From: an uncultured Brachyspira sp.
Lineage (GTDB): Bacteria; Spirochaetota; Brachyspiria; Brachyspirales; Brachyspiraceae
Assembly: GCF_944390845.1 (NCBI RefSeq)
Contig: NZ_CALXRM010000017.1
Coordinates: 1-50,952 of the forward strand
Length of the DNA: 50,952 nt
Direction of reading: 5' to 3'
The notes below the pieces were generated by a model, which saw nothing but the letters and a program-made list of their open reading frames with translations, made no database searches and was not told the DNA's origin. A program made the position numbers and the translations under genes. This document shows, one piece after another, positions 20,389-30,223 of this stretch (positions are counted from its first letter, which is position 1; each line of letters begins with the position of its first letter).

Positions 20389-21711
20389 ATGGTAAAGAAT
20401 TTTTTTACTAGAGCATTGTTAGTATTAATTGCAGTAGTTATGTTATCATGTTCTGGAAACAAAGCTTCAGAAGAAAAAAGTGTTGCTCTTCCTACAATAG
20501 ATGCTAACACTGAAACTGAAATTACAGTATGGGCTTGGAATGTTGCTGCTAAAGCTTTAATGGAAACAGCAAAAACATTTAGCGAAAAATATCCAAAAAT
20601 CAAAGTAAATGTACAAGAATTTGGTTTAGCTCAAAATGTATATGAAAGATATGGAGTAATATTATCTTCTGGAAATGGCGTACCTGATGTTATACAAATA
20701 GAAAGTGATTATATACAAACTTACGCAGAAAATTATCCGCAATACTTCTTTGATATGAAAGATTATATAAAAATTGATGGTGTTGTAGACCCTTCAAAAA
20801 TCGCTTCAAGCTATGACAGTACAGGAAAATTAGTATCTATACCTTGGGATTCTGGTCCTGTAGTTATGTTCTATAGAGTTGATTTATTTAAAGAAGCTGG
20901 AATAGACCCTAATGCAATAGTAACTTTTGATGACTACATTGCTGCTGGTAAAAAATTACAAGAAAAATTCCCTAATGTATATATGACTGGCTTACCTTTC
21001 ACTCAAGATGAAAATTTATATAGAGCATTATTAATAGCAAATAAATCATATTATTTAAATAGCAAAGGTGAAATAACAGTTGCTTCTCCAAAAGCAATAG
21101 AAACTCTTCAAATGGTAAAAAGACTTATAGATGAAGGAGTTGCTAAAAACGTTGTTAACTGGGACGGTTCTATAGTTGCCAACAAAAATGGAGAAGTTGC
21201 TTCATATATAATTGGCGGATGGTGGGGCGGTACTATAAAAGACCAAATGCCTGAAATGAAAGGTAAATGGGGAATTATGCCTATACCTGCTCTTAATAAA
21301 GATGCTGCTAGAGCTTCTTCATCTGGCGGTGCTGGATTATCAATAACTGCTACTGACCCTGTTAAACAAGCTGCTGCTTTAGAATTCATAAAATATAGTT
21401 TAATGAATGTAGATAATCAGCTTATGATGTATGAACAATTCAGTTTATTCCCATCTTATTTGCCTGCTTATGATGATCCTAGATTCTTGAAAGCTGATGA
21501 ATATTTTGGAGATAATTTCAATAAAATATTGGCAGATGTAACTAAACAAATACCTAATGTTATATACAATTCTGATGACTTTGCTGAAGTTAGAAATACA
21601 GTTGTAAGTACTTATGAAGATGTATTAAACAATAATAAAGATATAGCTGCTGCATTAAATGATGCTGCTAATCAAATAAGCAGTTCTACTGGAAGAAGCA
21701 TAGCTAAATAA
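20389..21711 (+). CDS. Sugar ABC transporter solute-binding lipoprotein (copy 3)
   Basis: A 440-residue paralogue of the preceding gene with an almost identical signal peptide (MVKNFFTR) and lipidated Cys21. The fold markers IPWDSGPVVMFYR and WWGGTIKDQMPEM are kept, while the segments between them, such as ALNKDAARASSSGG near residue 303, differ from the other copies. Since the core is constant and the pocket-facing stretches vary, a distinct ligand preference is plausible but unproven. Confidence 0.92.
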   Translation: MVKNFFTRALLVLIAVVMLSCSGNKASEEKSVALPTIDANTETEITVWAWNVAAKALMETAKTFSEKYPKIKVNVQEFGLAQNVYERYGVILSSGNGVPDVIQIESDYIQTYAENYPQYFFDMKDYIKIDGVVDPSKIASSYDSTGKLVSIPWDSGPVVMFYRVDLFKEAGIDPNAIVTFDDYIAAGKKLQEKFPNVYMTGLPFTQDENLYRALLIANKSYYLNSKGEITVASPKAIETLQMVKRLIDEGVAKNVVNWDGSIVANKNGEVASYIIGGWWGGTIKDQMPEMKGKWGIMPIPALNKDAARASSSGGAGLSITATDPVKQAAALEFIKYSLMNVDNQLMMYEQFSLFPSYLPAYDDPRFLKADEYFGDNFNKILADVTKQIPNVIYNSDDFAEVRNTVVSTYEDVLNNNKDIAAALNDAANQISSSTGRSIAK

Positions 21712-21733
21712 AAACAGCTAAAATATAATAAAT

Positions 21734-21775
21734 GCGTCTAATAATATATATACTATATTGTTAGACGCTTTTTTA
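21734..21775 (+). terminator. Terminator after copy 3
   Basis: GCGTCTAA (21734-21741) pairs with TTAGACGC (21761-21768) and is followed by T6. Confidence 0.8.
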
Positions 21776-21861
21776 TACTGAATAATTTCTATAAAAATCA
21801 CAAAAATATAACACATATCAAACATTATAGATCATTTTAGTCATATTTTTCATATTTAAAA

Positions 21862-21889
21862 TTGATTTTTCTTCAATTATTACTATAAT
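21862..21889 (+). promoter_or_regulatory. Promoter of fourth solute-binding gene
   Basis: TTGATT (21862-21867), a 16-base spacer and TATAAT (21884-21889), again preceded by TTTTTCATATTTAAAA. Confidence 0.6.
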
Positions 21890-21921
21890 ATACTGTATAA
21901 ATAATAAATAGGAGAATTTTT

Positions 21922-23256
21922 ATGATTAAGAAACTTTCAATTTTCCTATTGTTGGTATCGGTTACAATCATGATATCTGCTTGTTCAGGCGGTAACAAAA
22001 CAGAACAAACAGTTGTTGATTTACCAACAATAGATGCAAACACTGAAACAGAACTTAATGTTTGGGGTTGGAATGTTGCAGCTAAAGCTTTAATGGAAAC
22101 TGCAAAAACATTCAATAAAAAATACCCTAAAATCAAAATTAATGTACAAGAATTCGGCGGACCACCTCAATTATATGAAAAAGCTGGCGTTGTACTTTCT
22201 TCTGGTCAAGGAATACCTGATGTAATGCAAATCGAAAGCGATTTCATTCAAACTTATGTAGAAACTTATCCGCAAAGATTTTTAGATTTAAAAACTCTAG
22301 CTCCTGCTGATATAGATTCTAAAGTTGACCCTTCAAAAGTACCTACAAGTTATGATACTGAAGGAAGATTAACTTCAATACCTTGGGATTCAGGTCCTGT
22401 TGTAGTATATTATAGAGAAGATTTATTCAAACAAGCTGGAATAGATGTAAATACTATTGAAACTTATGATGATTTAATAAAAGTTGGTAAAGATTTACAA
22501 GCTAAATTACCTAATGTTAAATTAACAGGTTTCAGCTTTACTCAAGATGATGGTATATGGAGAACTTTAATGGTTCAAAATAACACTTATTATCTCGACA
22601 CAAATGGAAATATTACTTTATCTTCACCAAGAGCTATAGAAAGTATGCAAATGGTTAAAAGACTTATAGATGAAGGTTTAGTATTAAATACTGTAAACTG
22701 GGATACTGGAATAAGAGCTCATAAAAATGGAGAAATAGCTATAAGCTTCAACGGCGGATGGTGGGGCGGTACTATGAAAGACCAAATGCCTGAAATGAAA
22801 GGAAAATGGAGAGCTATGGAAATGCCTGCTTATACTAAAGGCGGCGTTAGAGCTTCTTCTCTAGGCGGTTCTACTTTAACTGTAACTGCTACTGATCCTA
22901 TAAAACAAGCTGCTGCATGGGCTTTCGTAGAACATTCTTTACTTAACACAGACAGTCAGCTTTTAATGTATGAAAAATATGGTTTATTCCCTTCATATCT
23001 TCCTGCTTATGAAGATGAAAGATTTAAACAGCCTGATCCTTATTTCGGCAATCAAAATTATAACGAATTATTAGGTAAGGTAACTAAAAATATACCTCCT
23101 GCTTTATATAACTCAGATGACTATTCTGATTTAAGAAACGTAGCAGTAAGTGCTTATGAAGAAATCATTAATAATAACTCTGATATAAAAGAAACTTTAG
23201 ATGCTGCTGCTCAACAAGCAAATAGTATAACTGGAAGAACTATTATAGATAAATAA
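21922..23256 (+). CDS. Sugar ABC transporter solute-binding lipoprotein (copy 4)
   Basis: A 444-residue solute-binding lipoprotein with signal peptide and lipidated Cys21 (ISAC). It is closest in layout to the broken first copy, sharing an APADID insertion near residues 130-135 that copies 2 and 3 lack. It is the copy nearest the permease genes, about 110 bases upstream, with only a hairpin between, so it is probably the main partner of the importer. AGGAG lies before the ATG. Confidence 0.92.
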   Translation: MIKKLSIFLLLVSVTIMISACSGGNKTEQTVVDLPTIDANTETELNVWGWNVAAKALMETAKTFNKKYPKIKINVQEFGGPPQLYEKAGVVLSSGQGIPDVMQIESDFIQTYVETYPQRFLDLKTLAPADIDSKVDPSKVPTSYDTEGRLTSIPWDSGPVVVYYREDLFKQAGIDVNTIETYDDLIKVGKDLQAKLPNVKLTGFSFTQDDGIWRTLMVQNNTYYLDTNGNITLSSPRAIESMQMVKRLIDEGLVLNTVNWDTGIRAHKNGEIAISFNGGWWGGTMKDQMPEMKGKWRAMEMPAYTKGGVRASSLGGSTLTVTATDPIKQAAAWAFVEHSLLNTDSQLLMYEKYGLFPSYLPAYEDERFKQPDPYFGNQNYNELLGKVTKNIPPALYNSDDYSDLRNVAVSAYEEIINNNSDIKETLDAAAQQANSITGRTIIDK

Positions 23257-23274
23257 AATCTATAATTCACAATT

Positions 23275-23310
23275 CATGCGGTATTAAATACATAATTTTA
23301 ATACCGTATG
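23275..23310 (+). promoter_or_regulatory. Intercistronic hairpin before the permease genes
   Basis: CATGCGGTATTAAA (23275-23288) pairs with TTTAATACCGTATG (23297-23310) with one G-T pair. No T run follows immediately, so it probably protects the 3' end of the binding-protein message or lowers permease expression rather than ending transcription. Confidence 0.6.
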
Positions 23311-23365
23311 AAATACAAATTATTATATTAATTTATATTTTTCATAATATAAGGATGGTAGCATT

Positions 23366-24223
23366 ATGAAAATAAAAAAAAATATTACTCCTTGGCTGTT
23401 TATTGCTCCAGCTTTAATATTCATAATATGTTTTAGTATATATCCTCTTATAGAGACTATATTCTTAAGCTTTATGACTCAAACAAGAGGACATTTAGTT
23501 TTTAATGGTATTGATAATTTTAAAAGACTTTTATCCGACCAATATTTTTATGTATCTCTAAAAAATTCACTTATATATTTACTTATACAAGTTCCAATAA
23601 TGACAATACTAGCTATACTATTATCTATAGCTTTACATAAAGGAATTACTAAATTAAAAGGTTTATTTAGAACTGTTTTCTTTATACCATTTATTGTAGA
23701 ATCAGTTGCTTATAGTTTAATGTTCGTATTATTATTCCAAGAAAGAGGTGTAGTGAACTATATACTATCTTTATTCCATCTTGGACCTGTTATGTGGTTA
23801 ACTCAGACTTGGCCTGCAAGAATAGTAATAATGCTTATAATGACTTGGAGATGGACTGGATATAATATGATAATAATATTGGCAGGGCTTCAGGGAATAC
23901 CAGATGATTATTATGAAGCTGCTAGAATAGATGGTGCTAATGCTATACAGCAGTTTGTACATATAACAATACCAATGCTTAAACCTGTTATATTATTCTC
24001 AACAATATTATCAACTATAGGTACTCTAAACTTATTCACTGAACCTTACTTGTTGACTAATGGAGGCCCTAACAACTCTACTATAAGTTTAGGATTATAC
24101 ATATACAGACAGGCATTCCAATCAGTTAATTTGACTTATGCCGCAACAATATCTGTAGCAATACTTGTAATAGTTGGACTTCTTTCTAGATTACAATTAA
24201 AATTTGGAGGGGATAAAAAATGA
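23366..24223 (+). CDS. Sugar ABC transporter permease, MalF type
   Basis: A 285-residue inner-membrane protein with about six helices and the cytoplasmic EAA loop (EAARIDGANAIQQFVHITIP, about 190-209) that contacts the ATPase. The order, binding protein then two permeases, is that of family 1 carbohydrate importers. The TGA overlaps the next ATG (ATGA). No ATPase gene is in the locus, so a shared MsmK/UgpC-type ATPase encoded elsewhere is inferred. Confidence 0.93.
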   Translation: MKIKKNITPWLFIAPALIFIICFSIYPLIETIFLSFMTQTRGHLVFNGIDNFKRLLSDQYFYVSLKNSLIYLLIQVPIMTILAILLSIALHKGITKLKGLFRTVFFIPFIVESVAYSLMFVLLFQERGVVNYILSLFHLGPVMWLTQTWPARIVIMLIMTWRWTGYNMIIILAGLQGIPDDYYEAARIDGANAIQQFVHITIPMLKPVILFSTILSTIGTLNLFTEPYLLTNGGPNNSTISLGLYIYRQAFQSVNLTYAATISVAILVIVGLLSRLQLKFGGDKK

Positions 24224-25053
24224 CAAATGCAAAACAGCAAAAAATAACTAGAATAATATTATACATAGTACTATCAATAGGAATGATAGCTTGTGTTTAT
24301 CCGCTATTTTTCATGTTGATAGCTTCTACAAGGGTATCTGGTGATATATTCCTATTTCCGCCTCCTATAACTTTTGGTGACAATTTCTTTGAAAACCTTA
24401 AAAATTTACAAGAAAGAATACCTATTTGGAATGCATTATTTAATTCATTTAAAATAGCTGCTGTATACACATTAATCAATTTACTTGTATGTTCTATGGC
24501 TGCATACTCAATTTCTAAATTTAACTACAAAGGAAGAAATATAGTATTTATAATCATAATGCTTACTATGATGCTGCCAGCTCATGCTAAATTAGTTCCT
24601 TTATACAGAATGATGACTACTTTAAATATACAAGATACTCATTTAGCTATAATATTACCTGATATAGCTGGTGCTTTCGGTATATTCTTAATGAGACAAA
24701 ATTTCCATTCTGTACCAGATACATTAATAGAAGCAGCTAGAATAGACGGAGCTAATGAATGGACTATATTCTTAAAAATAGTTATGCCTTTAATGGTTCC
24801 TGCTTTAACTGCTTTAGGCATATATATGTTTGTTGCTCAATGGACTAACTTCACTTGGCCATTGATTATATTAAATACTCCAGAAAAATTCACTTTGCCT
24901 GTAGCATTGGCTCAATTAAAATCTGATACTAGAATAGACTACGGACAAATAATGGTAGGTGCAATATTTGCTGTTGTTCCTATAATGGCTGTATTCTTGG
25001 CATTACAAAAACACTTTATATCTGGTTTGACTGGCGGTGCTGTAAAAGAATAA
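24220..25053 (+). CDS. Sugar ABC transporter permease, MalG type
   Basis: A 277-residue inner-membrane permease with about six helices and an EAA loop (EAARIDGANEWTIFLKIVMP, about 168-187). It overlaps its partner permease by four bases, which supports equal synthesis of the heterodimer. It ends the importer locus; a strong bidirectional terminator follows. Confidence 0.93.
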   Translation: MTNAKQQKITRIILYIVLSIGMIACVYPLFFMLIASTRVSGDIFLFPPPITFGDNFFENLKNLQERIPIWNALFNSFKIAAVYTLINLLVCSMAAYSISKFNYKGRNIVFIIIMLTMMLPAHAKLVPLYRMMTTLNIQDTHLAIILPDIAGAFGIFLMRQNFHSVPDTLIEAARIDGANEWTIFLKIVMPLMVPALTALGIYMFVAQWTNFTWPLIILNTPEKFTLPVALAQLKSDTRIDYGQIMVGAIFAVVPIMAVFLALQKHFISGLTGGAVKE

Positions 25054-25102
25054 TTAATTAAAGAATAATTTTAATCAATTAATTTAGTTTGATGTATAAA
25101 AT

Positions 25103-25138
25103 AAAAGGATTTAGTAAATTGCTTACTAAATCCTTTTT
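25103..25138. terminator. Bidirectional terminator
   Basis: AAAAGGATTTAGTAA (25103-25117) pairs perfectly with TTACTAAATCCTTTT (25123-25137) around a 5-base loop. It has an A run on one side and a T run on the other, between the convergent permease and amidohydrolase genes. Confidence 0.9.
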
Positions 25139-25159
25139 AATTATGAAATATAATCAAAA

Positions 25160-26740
25160 TCAAGCACTATAAACTATATCACCATCAACTATAGTTTTTA
25201 ATACTTTTATATCTTTTATTTCTTGTGTATCTACTTCAAATATATCTCTGTCTAATACTATAAAGTCAGCTAATTTATCTTCTTCTATGCTTCCTTTAAC
25301 ATTATCTTCAGAAGACATATAAGCACTTCCCATAGTATACAAATAAACTGCTTCTTTAACAGTAAGTTTTTCTTGAGGCATCCAACCGCCTTCAGGCCAG
25401 CCATTCAAGTCTTGTCTATTAACCGCACAGTATATACCTTCCATAACACTTATGCCATCAACGAAACCTGCAGAACCAAATGCCACATTAACTCCCATAT
25501 CCATAGCTGTCTTATAAGCGTAACTTGTAGAAGCTTTCTCCTTACCTACTCTCTCCTCGGCAATATGCATATCATTATGAAGGAATATAGGCTGATAATA
25601 TACACCTACATTTAATTCTTTCATTCTTTCAAATAAATCTTTATCTGTTATTTGACAATAAACTAATCCGTTTCTTCTATATTTGAAATTTTTAGTATCT
25701 TTTATTTTTTCTATAGAATTTAATGCCATTTCTATAGCACCATCACCTGTAGCCTGTATAGCAAGAGAGTAATCCAAACTATTAGCATAGCTTACTAAAT
25801 CATCAAGTTCTTCCTGATTATACTGAGTAACACCTCTAAATCCTGAAAGATCATTATAATCATCTCTTAAAAATGCTGTTCTTGAACCTATACCTCCGTC
25901 TATAACAAGTTTAATACGTGATACTTTAAATCTATCATCATTTATATATTGATAATAGTAGTATTGTCTAAAATCATCTATATCTTTTTTATTTATAAAT
26001 TGAGCATGTTCACAAACTCTTATTTTTAGTTTTTTCTCTCTATGTAATTTTTGATAAGCATCTATAATCTTTCTATAATCAAAATCCGGCAAACTTCTTA
26101 AATCATCTGTTTGTATTGAAGTAATACCCATTTTGAAGAATCTTTCCTGAGCATCTAATATTATTGATTTTAAAGTATCTATTTCCAATGATTTAATCTT
26201 TGATAAAATCAAAAACATATCTTTAGAACTGATTAAACCATTTTCAAAATCTATACTATCTGATGACATTTCATCTGTAATGCCGCATATTTCAAGAGCC
26301 TTACTATTAGCAACTATCATTTCACCGCAGCATCTTCTAAAAGCAACTGGAATTTCACTGGATATCTCATCTAAATCTTTTTTATTAAGCATTCTTTGTT
26401 CTTCAAAATAATCCTGATTCCAGCCCCAGCCTATAATCCAGCCTTCATATTGTTCAGCTTTTTGAGCAAGTTCTATTACTTGTCTTATAGATTCGCATTC
26501 ACTTAAATCAAGCATAGTATTAAAACGTGCATAACCAACTAAATTAACACTGCTGTCATTAAAACCCGGTATTACTGTCTTTCCCTCTAAATCAATTACT
26601 TCTTCAGCATTTGGATATTTTTTTAATACTTCTTCATTAGTTCCGGCAAAAGAAATTCTTCCATTCTCAACTGCAAGAGCTTCATAAATACTATCTTTTT
26701 TATCCATAGAATAAATTTTAGCATTCTTAAAAATTCTCAT
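25160..26740 (-). CDS. Amidohydrolase-fold protein (YtcJ-like) lacking metal ligands
   Basis: A 526-residue full-length member of the amidohydrolase 3 (YtcJ) family with AAAGGAG before the ATG. Landmarks align along the whole length: VIPGFNDS at 57-63, the WIIGWGW stretch at 101-107, NSKALE at 145-150, KLVIDGGIGSRTA at 277-289, ATGDGAI at 330-336 and GSIEEDKLADFIVLD at 483-497. Yet the expected metal-binding residues are replaced: the HxH pair is Ser64/Asn66, the His of HAxGD is Gln329, the His of the EH pair is Tyr361 and the Asp of GSD is Ala424. It is probably a pseudoenzyme with a binding or regulatory role, or a very recent functional loss without frame damage. Confidence 0.85.
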   Translation of the reverse strand: MRIFKNAKIYSMDKKDSIYEALAVENGRISFAGTNEEVLKKYPNAEEVIDLEGKTVIPGFNDSSVNLVGYARFNTMLDLSECESIRQVIELAQKAEQYEGWIIGWGWNQDYFEEQRMLNKKDLDEISSEIPVAFRRCCGEMIVANSKALEICGITDEMSSDSIDFENGLISSKDMFLILSKIKSLEIDTLKSIILDAQERFFKMGITSIQTDDLRSLPDFDYRKIIDAYQKLHREKKLKIRVCEHAQFINKKDIDDFRQYYYYQYINDDRFKVSRIKLVIDGGIGSRTAFLRDDYNDLSGFRGVTQYNQEELDDLVSYANSLDYSLAIQATGDGAIEMALNSIEKIKDTKNFKYRRNGLVYCQITDKDLFERMKELNVGVYYQPIFLHNDMHIAEERVGKEKASTSYAYKTAMDMGVNVAFGSAGFVDGISVMEGIYCAVNRQDLNGWPEGGWMPQEKLTVKEAVYLYTMGSAYMSSEDNVKGSIEEDKLADFIVLDRDIFEVDTQEIKDIKVLKTIVDGDIVYSA

Positions 26741-26756
26741 TCAGTACTCCTTTTAT

Positions 26757-28574
26757 TTATTGTAACATAGATTTTATATTATCTATATCTTCATTGACTA
26801 AGAGCCATTCATTCTCTGTTTCTTCTATTAATTTTTTTACTTCCAATAAACGTTTGCTTTTTTCATCATCATAGCTGGAAGAAGTTTCAAAAAATTTCAA
26901 TATTTCAGCTTCTTCTTTTTTATAATCTTCTATTTGCTTTTCATGTTTTTTTAACAATGATTCGCATTTAGAAAGTTTATTTCTGATTTTTTTTCTTTCT
27001 TCATAGCTATTATTGTTTTTATCTTCATTACTTACATTTTCTTTATTATTATTTGCCTGATATTCAAGTTCTTTTTCTTCTTCTTCTAAAGCATCAAGTC
27101 TTACTCTATAAACATAAGCCTCATAATCTCCAGAATAAAGCGAAAGTTTTTTATCTTTAACTTCTATTATTGTATCAGCAAGCAAACTAGCAAATGTTCT
27201 ATCATGCGATGTAAAGAATATTGTTCCGCCGTAATCTCTCAAAGAATTAGCAAGTGCCTCAACTGTTTCAAAATCCAAATGGTTTGTGGGTTCGTCTAAT
27301 ATAAGAACATCAGCACATTGTGTAATAGCAGCCAAAAGAGATAATCTTGCCATCTCTCCTCCGCTTAGCACCTTAACATCTTTATTAACATCATCACCAG
27401 AAAATAAAAAACTTCCTAAAAGTGTTAAAAGTTCCTGTGTTAATAATCCTTGTTTAGCATTCTTTTTTAGATATGATAATACCGTATCATTAGAAGTTAC
27501 ATTTTTATAAGTATCTTCACCAAAATATGCTATTTTTATACCATAAGAATAATTATAAGTACCTGATACTGGATTAAGTCTTCCTGCTATAGTTCTTAAA
27601 AAAGTAGTTTTACCTTCTCCGTTTTGACCAAGTACAGCTACCCTGCTTCCTCTTGTTATTTCTATACGTCCGCTTTTAGCAACTATCTTATCACCATACC
27701 CAACAGCTAAATCATCTGAAATAAGAGCAAAACCTTTCTTTTCCGGAACCTCTGGAAGTTTTATTCTAACATTCTTTGCCGGGTGAGTTATTTCTATAGT
27801 TTTTAATTTCTCTATTTGTTTTATACGTGATTGTACTGCTTTTGCCTTTGTAGCTTTATATCTGAATCTTTCTACAAATCTCTCTAAATGAGCCTTTCTT
27901 TCCTCAACATTCTTATTATACTTTTTTATTGTATATTCTTTTTCTTCTTTATATTCAAAATAATCTTCTATATTTCCAGGAAAATATGTTAACTTTCCGT
28001 TTTCCATTTCCACAGTTTTATCACAAGTAGTTTTCAAGAACTCCCTATCGTGAGAAACAATTAAAAAGCCTCCATTATAATCCATTAAAAAATTTTCTAA
28101 ATCTATTAATGTGTTCAAATCCAAAAAGTTTGAAGGTTCGTCCAATATTAAGAAATTTGGTTCATAAAGCATCATTTCTGAAAGTTTTACTCTCATTCTA
28201 TAACCGCTTGATAAACTTCCCAAATTATAATTTATTTTAATATGGTCTATACCAAATCGGCTGGCTATTTTAGAACATTTCCAAGATTCTTTTGATGTAA
28301 CTCTTGTAAGATAATCTATTACTTTTTCATTATCATCAAAATCACCCTGCTGACGCAAATAACCAATTCTTACATCATCTGAAAATACTATTTCTCCGTC
28401 GTCAGGTTCTTCAATTCCCATAAGAATTTTTAAAAGAGTAGTTTTACCTGCCCCATTGCGTCCTATCATACCTATTTTGGATTTTTCCTCTATAAGTAAA
28501 TTTACGCCGTCAAGCAAAACTTTATGAACAAATCTTTTAGATATATTTACTATATTTATTATACTTCTAGCCAT
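26757..28574 (-). CDS. ABC-F family ATPase
   Basis: A 605-residue soluble protein with two ABC domains in one chain and no membrane segment. Walker A motifs are GRNGAGKTTLL (first) and GQNGEGKTTFL (second); signatures are LSSGYRMRV and LSGGEMARL; both Walker B/H-switch segments (LDEPSNFLDL, LDEPTNHLDF) are intact. The basic helical linker between domains (about 215-270) matches the tRNA-interacting linker of ABC-F factors, and a C-terminal coiled coil follows. Family members act on the ribosome to relieve stalling or protect from antibiotics; the subtype cannot be assigned. It lies 16 bases upstream of the amidohydrolase-fold gene. Confidence 0.9.
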   Translation of the reverse strand: MARSIINIVNISKRFVHKVLLDGVNLLIEEKSKIGMIGRNGAGKTTLLKILMGIEEPDDGEIVFSDDVRIGYLRQQGDFDDNEKVIDYLTRVTSKESWKCSKIASRFGIDHIKINYNLGSLSSGYRMRVKLSEMMLYEPNFLILDEPSNFLDLNTLIDLENFLMDYNGGFLIVSHDREFLKTTCDKTVEMENGKLTYFPGNIEDYFEYKEEKEYTIKKYNKNVEERKAHLERFVERFRYKATKAKAVQSRIKQIEKLKTIEITHPAKNVRIKLPEVPEKKGFALISDDLAVGYGDKIVAKSGRIEITRGSRVAVLGQNGEGKTTFLRTIAGRLNPVSGTYNYSYGIKIAYFGEDTYKNVTSNDTVLSYLKKNAKQGLLTQELLTLLGSFLFSGDDVNKDVKVLSGGEMARLSLLAAITQCADVLILDEPTNHLDFETVEALANSLRDYGGTIFFTSHDRTFASLLADTIIEVKDKKLSLYSGDYEAYVYRVRLDALEEEEKELEYQANNNKENVSNEDKNNNSYEERKKIRNKLSKCESLLKKHEKQIEDYKKEEAEILKFFETSSSYDDEKSKRLLEVKKLIEETENEWLLVNEDIDNIKSMLQ

Positions 28575-28671
28575 AATATTTTCAAATCTTCTTTATAATT
28601 AGTGAATAATTCTATAATAATTTTAAAAAATATTCAAATATAATAATGAATTATTTTTGATTAATTTTTAA

Positions 28672-30087
28672 TTATTCTTTTGTAATGGTATCAAGTTTAT
28701 AAACTAAACTCTTGAAATATTTTCCCCTTTCCTCGTAATTTTTAAACATATCAAAACTAGTACATCCAGGAGATAATAAAACTGTATCACCATTGATTGA
28801 TATAGCAGAAGCATAATTAAATGCATCTGTAATATCTTTAATAATTATTTTATTCTCAAAACGAATCATATCATTGAGTGCCTCAGCTGCCTCTCCAATA
28901 AGAATAAGTTTTTTAACCCTGCTTTCTATAAGATTATTTAATGATGAAAAATCTATATTCTTATTGCGTCCGCCCATTATAAGTATGATATTATTATCAA
29001 AAGATTTCAAAGCACTCATAACAGCATTCATTGATGTGGCTTTAGAATCATTAATATATTTTACTCCATTTATAGTGGCAACAAGTTCAACTCTATGCTC
29101 TATGCCGTTAAAATTATTAACAACATGTTCTATATGCTCTGCTGGTATATCATTTTTTAAACATACCAAAACTGCTGCCAATATATTTGCTACATTATGT
29201 TTACCTATTACTTTTCTGTCTTTTATAGAAAATAATTTTTCATTTTCATAATATATATATTCATCTTCTTCATTATAATATATAGTAGCAAATTTACTTT
29301 TTAAAGAAAATGTTAAAAGCTTCATTTTGCAATTGTTATTAAGTTCATTATAATAAATATTTGTATATATATTATCATAATTTAATATAAGAAAATCATT
29401 TTTATTCTGATTAATACTTATATTCTTTTTAGCATTAAAATATTCATCTATGTTTGCATATCTGTCAAGATGATCCTCTGCTATATTAAGTATTGCTGCT
29501 ATATGAGCATGAAATTTCTCAAGAGTTTCTAATTGAAAACTAGATAACTCTAATACTATATCCTCATCTTCCTCTATGCTTTCAATTTCTTTAGAAAAAG
29601 TATTTCCAACATTGCCTACAAGTCTTGCTTTTTTATATGAACTTATTATTTTATGAATAAGTGTAACTGTTGTTGTTTTTCCATCTGTACCAGTTACTGC
29701 AATATAGTTTCTATTAGGCAATAAATTATAAGCAAATTCAATTTCACCTATAATTTTTATGCCTCTCCTTTTTGCCTCAACTACTAATGGTATACTTTGA
29801 GGAACACCAGGAGATATTATAATAAGTGTAATATCATCTAAAATAGATAATTCCTGATTACCAAAAAAAAGTTTAGCATCTTTATCTTTCAATGCTTGTA
29901 TACTTTCTTGAAGTTCTTCCTCTGTTTTACTGTCGCTTAAAGCATATTTTATATTAACATCCATATTAGTATTAATGTCATATAAAACATTTGCTATACT
30001 CACTCCGCTTCTAACTGTTGCACCTAATATCAAAATATTCTGTTTTTTTAATACTTTTATATATGTCTTATTTAAATCTAAAATCAT
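28672..30087 (-). CDS. murD: UDP-N-acetylmuramoylalanine--D-glutamate ligase
   Basis: A 471-residue cytoplasmic Mur ligase adding D-Glu to UDP-MurNAc-L-Ala. The ATP loop GTDGKTT lies at 133-139, followed by ELSSFQLE, the AEDHLDRY stretch and NDSKATS, all typical. The N-terminal Rossmann region (1-120) is somewhat diverged. Here murD is not inside a dcw cluster but stands beside an ABC-F gene. An interspersed repeat whose left end carries a weak leftward promoter lies about 140 bases upstream. Confidence 0.93.
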   Translation of the reverse strand: MILDLNKTYIKVLKKQNILILGATVRSGVSIANVLYDINTNMDVNIKYALSDSKTEEELQESIQALKDKDAKLFFGNQELSILDDITLIIISPGVPQSIPLVVEAKRRGIKIIGEIEFAYNLLPNRNYIAVTGTDGKTTTVTLIHKIISSYKKARLVGNVGNTFSKEIESIEEDEDIVLELSSFQLETLEKFHAHIAAILNIAEDHLDRYANIDEYFNAKKNISINQNKNDFLILNYDNIYTNIYYNELNNNCKMKLLTFSLKSKFATIYYNEEDEYIYYENEKLFSIKDRKVIGKHNVANILAAVLVCLKNDIPAEHIEHVVNNFNGIEHRVELVATINGVKYINDSKATSMNAVMSALKSFDNNIILIMGGRNKNIDFSSLNNLIESRVKKLILIGEAAEALNDMIRFENKIIIKDITDAFNYASAISINGDTVLLSPGCTSFDMFKNYEERGKYFKSLVYKLDTITKE

Positions 30088-30223
30088 CTTTTACACCAAA
30101 AAAATTATGTTACTTCTATTATAACAAAAGAACAATAAATTTAAATGCTTTTTTATCATATTAATATACTTAATATAGCAAAACATATATATTTTGATGC
30201 AAAACTGTAATATTTCTATTAAT

